Below are positions 15,001 through 24,000 of a stretch of DNA of 64,000 nucleotides, piece after piece; position 1 is the first letter of the stretch, and each line of letters opens with the position of its first letter. Below the pieces are notes generated by a model. That model saw only the letters and a program-made list of their open reading frames with translations, was not told where the DNA came from and did no database searches. The DNA comes from Oreocharis arfaki (lineage: Eukaryota; Chordata; Aves; Passeriformes; Paramythiidae), in the NCBI GenBank assembly GCA_013398015.1, contig VZRR01012719.1:214694-278693 (forward strand). The letters run 5' to 3'. The position numbers were made by a program, and so were the translations under genes.

Positions 15001-18000
15001 GTTTTTTCACTGCTTGCAGGAATTTCTGGAAGTTAAAACACCCAGCTTAAATTTTAAGCCAAAGCAGTATAAAGAGGGCAGGCTCTAAAGAGTCGAATAT
15101 TGTCCACTTCCAGTGAACTGGGCAATTTTTTGAATTTACCCAGTAAATCAGAGCACATTTTGTGCAGAGATGCCATCCTTCAGCCATCAGGAGCTGCAAG
15201 GATGGTAAGAGTATAAAAAGAAAATACTTAGAGGAAGCAGGAGGAAAAGCTAATGGTTTGAGTATCTTAATCCTATTTCGTCTTAATCTTGTTTGTTTTC
15301 AGTATTAGTTGCAGAAATTTCCTTTGTCGTCATGTTGGAGGAGTAAGATTCTGTACACAGCCACAGAATGTTTTTTGAAAAACATAAAGGCATATTATAA
15401 ACAGGAGTATTTGGCTGATAAAAAGCCAGTTAAGGTACAAATGATGCACAGTTTATTTCATTACTTCATGCAAGCACTCAGGCTTGTGTTTGACTTACTT
15501 CAGCTTGTTCAAGCTGCCTAACCCTCCTTATGCAAAATACACAGAGGTAAAAGGATCAGCAATCTGTCCTCAGAAGATAACATGGTTTCCCCTCTACCAA
15601 GTATTACACAGCTTTTGGCAGTATTTCCCAAAGCACGAATCAGCTTTACAGATGTCAACACCTTAAACCTTGCATTTCAGCTAGAAATTTAGTGCTGGCA
15701 AAGCCAGGTACAGCCTAGGTACAGCTCTAGTCCCTGAGAGAAGGAAAACAGACCTTGGATACAGGATGCCACATTCCTAGAAACATTTAAGGCCAGGCTG
15801 GATGGGGCTCTGAGCAACCTGATTTGGTTGAAGATGTCCCTGCTCATTGCAGAGGGGTTGAACTAGATGGCCTTCAAAGAACCCTTCCCACCCAAACTAT
15901 TCTATGTTTAATCAAAGAGCAAAACACACACACAAAAATACAAACCTAGAATGAGACAGAAAATCAGTGCTTTTCTCCATACATGAAATTGTTTCAAAGA
16001 TCCAAAAATTAAAACTTTCAGAGTGGTAGAAATGCCAACTGTCTAAACACACTGAGTAAAATAAAGACACAGAAGCACGACCAATATTCTCTTCTTTGTG
16101 TTCTTAAAAGAAATAATAAAATAAAATAAAATAAAATAAAANNNNNNNNNNNNNNNNNNNNNNNNNNNNNNTAAAATAAAATAAAATAAAATAAAATAAA
16201 ATAAAATAAAATGGATACAAAAGCACCCCAAACTTACTCATCATTTTGAAGACCAACATATCTTGGACTTGGAACCAGCATGACTCGAACATTTTCCAGT
16301 TTTCCCTTCACGATGTGCATGAACTGATCAAGGTGGCTTGAAGGTGGCTTTGTGGTGTATGTCAAAAAGGCATCATCAAAGTTAATGCAAAGTGTTTGTG
16401 GCTGATAATGATTCCCAAATGCCAAGCGACCCTAAATCAAAAAGCAAACCAAATTACTCACTATACACTCATCTCTTACATTTAAATAGCTATTTACTTA
16501 TAAAAATGCAGTTGAACCAGCCACATGCAAATAAAGAATGTGGACAAAAGTCCTGGCCATAATCTGTGCACATCTGAAAGTACTGCCTTATATACTAAAC
16601 TCTCCATTTTTTCTCCTATCACCTCAATAACAGTTTTCCTGGGGGTTTTTTGTTGTCGTCCATTTGGGTTTTTTGAGGGGTGGTGTGGTTTTGGGATGTA
16701 ACATCAACTTTTAAAGAATGTCTCCAAATAGCTCTATTAAAAATAAAAAATCAACCCCAAACAGCTGCCAAAACCCCAGCACACCCCATTCTGTACAACA
16801 CCCACAATTTAATTACTTGGTGATATTCTGGAAATCATCACAAGTCTAAGACACAAGTACTTCCCAAAAGTTAGAACACAACTGTATTTCCAACGGCACC
16901 AGCAGGATTTGTGCCTGTGTCAGGGGTGTGCTGATGGTCTAATTTTAACTTTTTTAAATCATGAAGGCAAACAAAAACCTGAAATAGAATGTGTAAGAAA
17001 AATTAATGGCAAATACTGATAAATATTTCCCTTATCAGGGTCTTCTCACTCACCGTGCTCACATTGACTTTAATGACCGGTATAAGAGATCTCCATGAAG
17101 AAGAAGGGTCTTGAGATTCTGTTTTTACTTTAACACTAAAGAAAAAAAAAAAAAGGCTTATTATTTTGTCTTTTCTGCAGAAGAACCAACCTAACTTTTC
17201 TTCTAGGGGCCTTCAGGGCACAGATCCTGGTGAACACTCCTTCCCCAGAGGGGTAGCTCCTGCAAGGGACCTGCTAGCAGACTACTTGCCAGGCTTCCCA
17301 AGCCTGGGAAAACAGCAGGAAGCACGTGGAGCAACACCTTGGTGCTGACAAAGGTAGGAAACAAGAATTCCTTGTTTAACTCAGAGCAATAGTTAAATAA
17401 ATCTTCCTCAGGGGATCTTGGCCTGTTCTAAATACTCCTGTTGAAGCATGGGATTTTTCATTTCCCAAGACACGTCCTCCGCAAACACAGAAATCCTTCC
17501 TGTGCCTGTCAATAAAGGCTTGAGATAAAAACCCAAAGAGACTGGCTGGGAGGCACAGCCCTTACTCAAACTCAGGACTGCCACAGCATCCTGCAGCTGC
17601 CCACTCTGTAATTTAGTAACTGGCCAGCAGCAGTGGAAGGACTCAAGACTCATTAGATCTTCTCTGCTCCCAACAGTAAATCAGTCTGGTGTGGTTCTGC
17701 CCAAAGAGGGGCTGATTATTGGGTATGTGACTGCACTGCACATAAGCCATGTAAAACTCCTTACACACCCACACCATGTTTTCTGGGGTACCCCAAAAAG
17801 AGGAATTAAGAGAAGACAGTTTGTGTAGCTGTACACAAGACCATACAGATCCTCACATTTTGCCTATTCAATGTCTTGAGCAGCTGTTACTGAGCAAAAC
17901 CATTATTATTCTGCCAGCATAATCCTCTTCAACACATGCTTCCTCTCCACATTGTATTTCAAATAGATTTTTCAGCCTGTCTCTGATCATTAAACAAGAC

Positions 18001-21000
18001 TGCTTGGTTTGTTTGGCTGTGTATTTTAATTATTATTGGTAGGAAGTCTGAGGAAAGGGAAAAGATTCAGACTGTCAGGCTTGTCAGTGTAATTTCTCTC
18101 AGATGTGCTTCCCTCGTTTGGCCTCCAGAGCACACGTTAACAAAACATTACCCAATTAGTTCAGCACTTTGCAGAACAAAGCATCGACAAAATGGCAAAA
18201 TGAATAATTATTTACCTTTCAAGATTGGTGTGTGTTCTCTGCCTCCCATTTACTTGTGCTCTCTCATCATCTTTCTTTGCTGGAATTATTGTGGGATCCA
18301 AGCCAAACAGTTCTTGAAGTTGTCCATAAAGCTCAGAGCGGTTGTACACGTGAAATTCAAAGTCATTCACCATAATATACAGTCGAGTTTCTGCCTTTGG
18401 ATCTAACCAAACAGTAGGAAAAGAGGTTCTAATTCTATTTCAACATTCCCCTGGAATATTTACAGTTTCTCAAATATGCACATTTTGCAAAACCAATCCA
18501 CACAGTACTGAACAGCTGCTGAAGTACATATTAAAAAGCATTAAAAAACTCCACAAAATAATTACAGCATTCTAAGCAAATCAGTGAAACTTGGCAAATA
18601 AGGCAGCTGCATACAAAATATTAAATCTGAAAGGCATTTCACCCCTAGGTCACAGTCCAAAAATAAATCCAGACAGAAACTGCACAAAATGGTAAATGAA
18701 ATTTTTCAGTCTCATGTATGAAAACAAACAAACAAATATCCCTCTTGATGCATAGAACAGAAGCCTTGGTGAAAATTTCTGCTTTTTAGCACAGATATCA
18801 CTGAGATCAATTCAAATCTCAAAACCCAAACAGTGTTCTAGCCAAGCTCTCTGGTACAGCATGCATGAAGTGGGAAAAAGCTTTCTTTTACAGAGAAAGA
18901 GAAAACATTAATATGCAGAACTAACAGGACCATACTCATTTTGCACAATCAGTCAACATTTACACAAACTGAAAATTTCAACTGTTATATCAGCTTGACT
19001 CTCTGATCCCTAAAACCTATTTTAACATCTGCTGATCATATAGAGAGCCAATTGTGACATACTTTGACATACTTTTGCCTCAGAAAGTGTGACCTAATTA
19101 TGCAGTTAATGTGAGGGAAAAAGCTTGCACCACTTCCCCCTAATTACCCAGTTGAAAGAGTGCCCATTACACATTGACTCAAGAGACCTGAGCTGCTCTA
19201 AAAACCTCATCTGGTCTCTCTAAGTCCAACAGACTTCAGGCAGCTGAAGAATCAATGGTTATTACAGCAGTCCCCAGTCTGTAACTCAGGGGTACAAACC
19301 GAAGGCAGCATTTCCCAAAGACATGAGAAATTAAAAACTCAGAGCAAACACTTGTGGGCAGGGTCAAAAGAAGAAATGCAGATGGCCCAAGAGCCAAGGT
19401 TTAGAGACACCTCTTTGATTAAATGCACCCAATTTGATAGAAAACTCATCTGTCCCCCAAAATCACACATCTCTGCAACACTGTCCCAGCAACAGCAACC
19501 CACTTTTTCCCCATCACACCTAAAGTACCAGAAATTTCCTATCATTATAAAAATATATACATATAGAAAGTAAGTTTCCAGAACACATTGACATCACAGT
19601 TTTCTTGAACAGGAGACAGAGAAAAGTTAATGAGCCAGCTTCAGTTCCTTCCTGTTTTCATAAAAGCACCAGCAAATCCATTTGTTGCCAACACTAACTT
19701 GCATCAATAAGACACAGGCAAAGAATGACACAGACAAAGATCGGGATACACAATTGCTCACCCAGGAGATCTCAGTATCATCAAAAACACAAATAAATGT
19801 AATTTTTCAATTCCTGGAGGCAAGCATTAGACTTCATTAACTTAATGAAATCATATGTACTAATTCATTTCTTTAAAGGGGATTTAAAGAGACATCTCCT
19901 TCCTAATAACAAAAATAAGGTTTGACCTCCACACATCAATTTGGTTGCCTAAAACACTCTTAGAAAAGAAAAAAAAAAAAGGGGCAAGGAAAAAGAGACA
20001 AGCAAATCTGAATGTTATAATATTGAATGATTGAAAGAAGCATTCATGTAGGTTATGTACAAGTAACTACCAGATTGTTTCACAATGTGAAAACTGATAA
20101 TGTGCTGTGGCACATTAAGTCATTGGGGTGGGCCCTATTCACAACAATATTCCTCCAGCTTTTGTCCCTAAACCACCTTCATTTCTCAAGTATGTACAAA
20201 ACCTCAAGCCCCAGTATGATTTAACACTTAAAGAGCATTTCAGTCACGTTACTTCGTTGTCAGACATGCACACTTCTAACTTCTGTGGTTACTTGGATTA
20301 TCCGTCCACTAATCACATGGCCTTAAATGCCAGCAGCAAACCTTAAAGCCTTGTAATACTGCCAAGCAAAAACTGCCACCACAGAGGACAGACAACCATC
20401 TTCACTGCATTAAATTAAACTCATTTTTTCATTCCCTGAGCCACTAGAGAAATATGTTTTAACTAGCAGATGAAGGCAATCCTATGAAAACCTGTCGGAC
20501 AATAACCTGTGGTTGGAAAATCTAATTAACTCTGAGACTAGGTTCTACTTTTTGAATGATCTTTTTATGGTATAAAGAATTTGAACTGTACCCTACCACC
20601 TCAGAGTGCAAGTGCTGCCTCAGTAAACAGAAATGAGTAGCTCTTCCAAACTCCTATCACTGCCCCAAGTGGTGTCTCACATTCACCTGACCGATTTTGC
20701 ATGCAGTACTGCTGCCACTGCTGAGTCGGTACTGACACAGCAACAGCTCTACGAGCTTGCTGACAAGCCTAAGAGGCTTCACACCAGCAGATGCCACTTC
20801 CAAAGGCAAGGTGGGAAAAAAAAGCCCTCCAAAGTTCAATGACCCTCTCAGCTAGTGTATCTCAGCTGTAGATAGCTGACATTTCTGGACCTCCTCGAAT
20901 GAGCAATGGAGCTGTGATGGCTCCGAAAGTCAAGAGGGGCAGGACCATTCAACAAGACTCTAATCCTGTAAATGATTAAGCACCCAGCCCTAGGCTACTT

Positions 21001-24000
21001 ATGCTTTCTCACTGTGTTTTCTGCAGATACAATTAATCTCTTGCATCTGTGTTAATCATCCATCTTCAGCCAGAGATAAGAAGAAAAATAAATGAATTTT
21101 TCACACTCCCCCACTTCTGTAACCACAGATGTCATCAAGACACAGGCTTGTCAAATACTAAAGAACATTCCTTACCATGACACTTTAGCTAAAATACTGA
21201 AAGCACAACACTCACTGAAACTCAAACTAAAATCATTTCCAGAACAGAAGACATCTCTATTCATCATAGTTATCAACTTCAATACAGAGACAATTATGGT
21301 TGGACTCCAGCTAATGAGGGCTACTATTAAGATTAATGATTTGTGTCAAGAAGGGTTCATGTCCCTGATAATGAATCCTGTATTTATTTCATCTACTCTG
21401 TAACCAGTGAACAAATCCATGCCTTCTGAGGATCCAATGTACTTCAGGTACATATTAAAACAATTGCATGCATGTGATTGTGCAAAGGAATTCTTTCTGT
21501 AGGCTACCAGTAAATTCAAACTTTGAAACCTTTCTGGGAAACCTACCGTGCTGCTTCTGCTTAGGGTTGTACATCTTCCACCAGCGAAAAATGATAAATC
21601 CATCTTGAATTCTAAATCAAATAAATAGGAATAAAACAGAAGTTGAAAGAGTTAAAATCCAACATCCTACATGCAGTTTGTGCAGAGATCTGCAGCTGCA
21701 GTCGTGTCCAAGCAACATGAAAGCACAAAGCACTACAGCACACAGTGTATTATACAATGCCTACTTCAGCTGAAACTCATATAAAACCCCATATCCACTG
21801 CCTCCTCAAGGCTTTCCAAATTTGACAGTAAGAATTAAAACTACAAACTATTTGCTGGTGTGAAGTTTACAAAACAAATTATTTTGAATCCTAAGAAATA
21901 AATACCAACTACTTGGGCAACATAAATCTTCCAGATTTAAGAGCAGCACCATGAAGGAGTCAAAGACAAATGAAGAAACAGTTCTCCTTCACACTCCAAA
22001 GTGTTTTATCTGACAGATATTAAGGACAACTACAACCTTATCCAGCACTCACTTCCATGATAAGGCTAAAGCAGCAAATGAGCTCACAAGCATGTAGGAG
22101 TGTTAAACACTAGCACCAAAAGAGACAGTCTAACACTTCTAAATACACTGCTCATTTGGAAGGCTGCATTTTGATTTGTGCTATTTAGACCTGCATTTAA
22201 AATCCTTATTTAGAAGGGGGACTCCCTTGGAAATCTGTACCTGATGGACATGTCCTCTGTGATGAAATAGATTTCACGCACCATGACTTTCCCAGACAGC
22301 ACAGAGAATGAAAAGGAACCTAATTATAAAACAAAAGTGTTTATTAGCCTAAAGCTGTTGATCTTGTGAACAGAGAGAATACAGCATTAAATTCTCTGAA
22401 ATGGGTTAACTGGGTATCTTGAGCTTCCCTTTCTGAAGGCAAGTCAGAGATTCAGAACACAGAAGACAAGCCACACAACTAAAGGATGCTGGGTTGGCAC
22501 CACCCAACAATACAAACAAGCCCCTGAGGCACATGAGTCACTCGGAAACATCCAGGTGCCTTGCAAAGCTTGTGGAAAGTTAGAAAAGCTGTTTTGAACA
22601 CTTAAGAGTTTCCAGCCATTGTGTGAAACACCGTAATCAGAGAAATAAAGATTCCTGATGAACTATTTTTAAAAATTTTAAATGCCTATAAGGATTTCAG
22701 TCCAATTATTATGATAAATTATGTTTACAGCAGGAAGGATTAACAAGCTTGAAAAGATCAGTAGGTATTGCAATAGCCCAGATTTTTCCTAGGGCTTTTC
22801 ACCTCACCCGCAGAAAGTTAAGTGCACCATAATTTAAAAAAAAAATAAAAATCAACATTAAACAACTGAAACCAAGCTGTAAATCATGGGATTTAATTAC
22901 TGTTATGTTCTACTTACTGATGAGCTTTATAAAGAATACCACATATTTGGCCAGCCATATCAGCTGTCCTTACTTAATGGCAATTTCACTGAGAAATTTT
23001 AATAAAAGCCTGTAGATCAAGTGTAGCAGCCAGTAAATATTTCATCTATTTTGCTCTTCAAAAAAGCTGGATTTGAAGATGGTTTGGAATACATAAGAAC
23101 ATAACAGTTCTTAGATTAAAAAAAATATAAGCAAATGAATTGCAACGGTGTCTCTGGCAGGCCAAGTGTGAGTGGGATTTTCTGGTTTTAAGTTTTCACT
23201 ACACTTATGATGAATAGTTGCAGAAAAAGTCCAGAACTAAAGTCACTGCTATTCTGTGAGGCAGACAGAGGAAGGCAGAGGAGAAAGTGAAAGAAGATTA
23301 AAAGTGTGATCGGTGAGGTTGTGGGCTACAGCCCTCTGTGACTCAGCACCAGATATTTTTGTAAGTGGGTGAGTGCCCAAGTGATTTGTACTGACCTGTT
23401 TAATTCAAAAATGTTTAAAATATTTTAACAAAAAGTTAATGGATCTTGATGCAAAATGTTCTAGCCAGTATCAATTCTACATACCACAGTCCCAGTATGG
23501 ATCAACTTGTGATTAGTTGTTCTGACAGCTTATTTAGAAAGCAAGGACAGTGCTGGAACGGGGACTCAAGGCCTAAGTTTCTACTTTGAGTCCACTCCGT
23601 ACAGAATATTTTCAAATCACTCTAACAAAGGAACACTGAGTTTACTTCAACTTTTTAGCAAACTGAGGTATAATAAAAAGCAGCAGACAAAGAGTGGCAT
23701 TACATTAACCATAACTTACCAATATGGATGTAGCCATGTTTATATAATCTGTTAAGAACCAACGTTAAAATGAGTCCAATGTTCCGGGAATTATAGTAAG
23801 TTAGGTAGATAATCCATCCACAGGACAATATTGTTGCTGTTGAAAGATTACAATGAATTAAAGCATTTTTTAAAGTACACTGACCTAGATAAAAACCTTA
23901 CCTACTAGGGCTACAAGGCATAGCAGTGTTCTTCCAGCTCTCCAAATAATTTGAAACTGAGGGACACTTTAATGGGTGTTTTCAGAAAAACAGTGTGAGA

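Larger units (their letters stand above)
13804..16237 (-). other. BLTP1: BLTP1 intron 8
   Basis: 2.4 kb holding the CR1 end and, next to the exon 8 donor, the TTTTA array with the 30-N gap. The rest is unremarkable AT-rich DNA. Confidence 0.85.
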
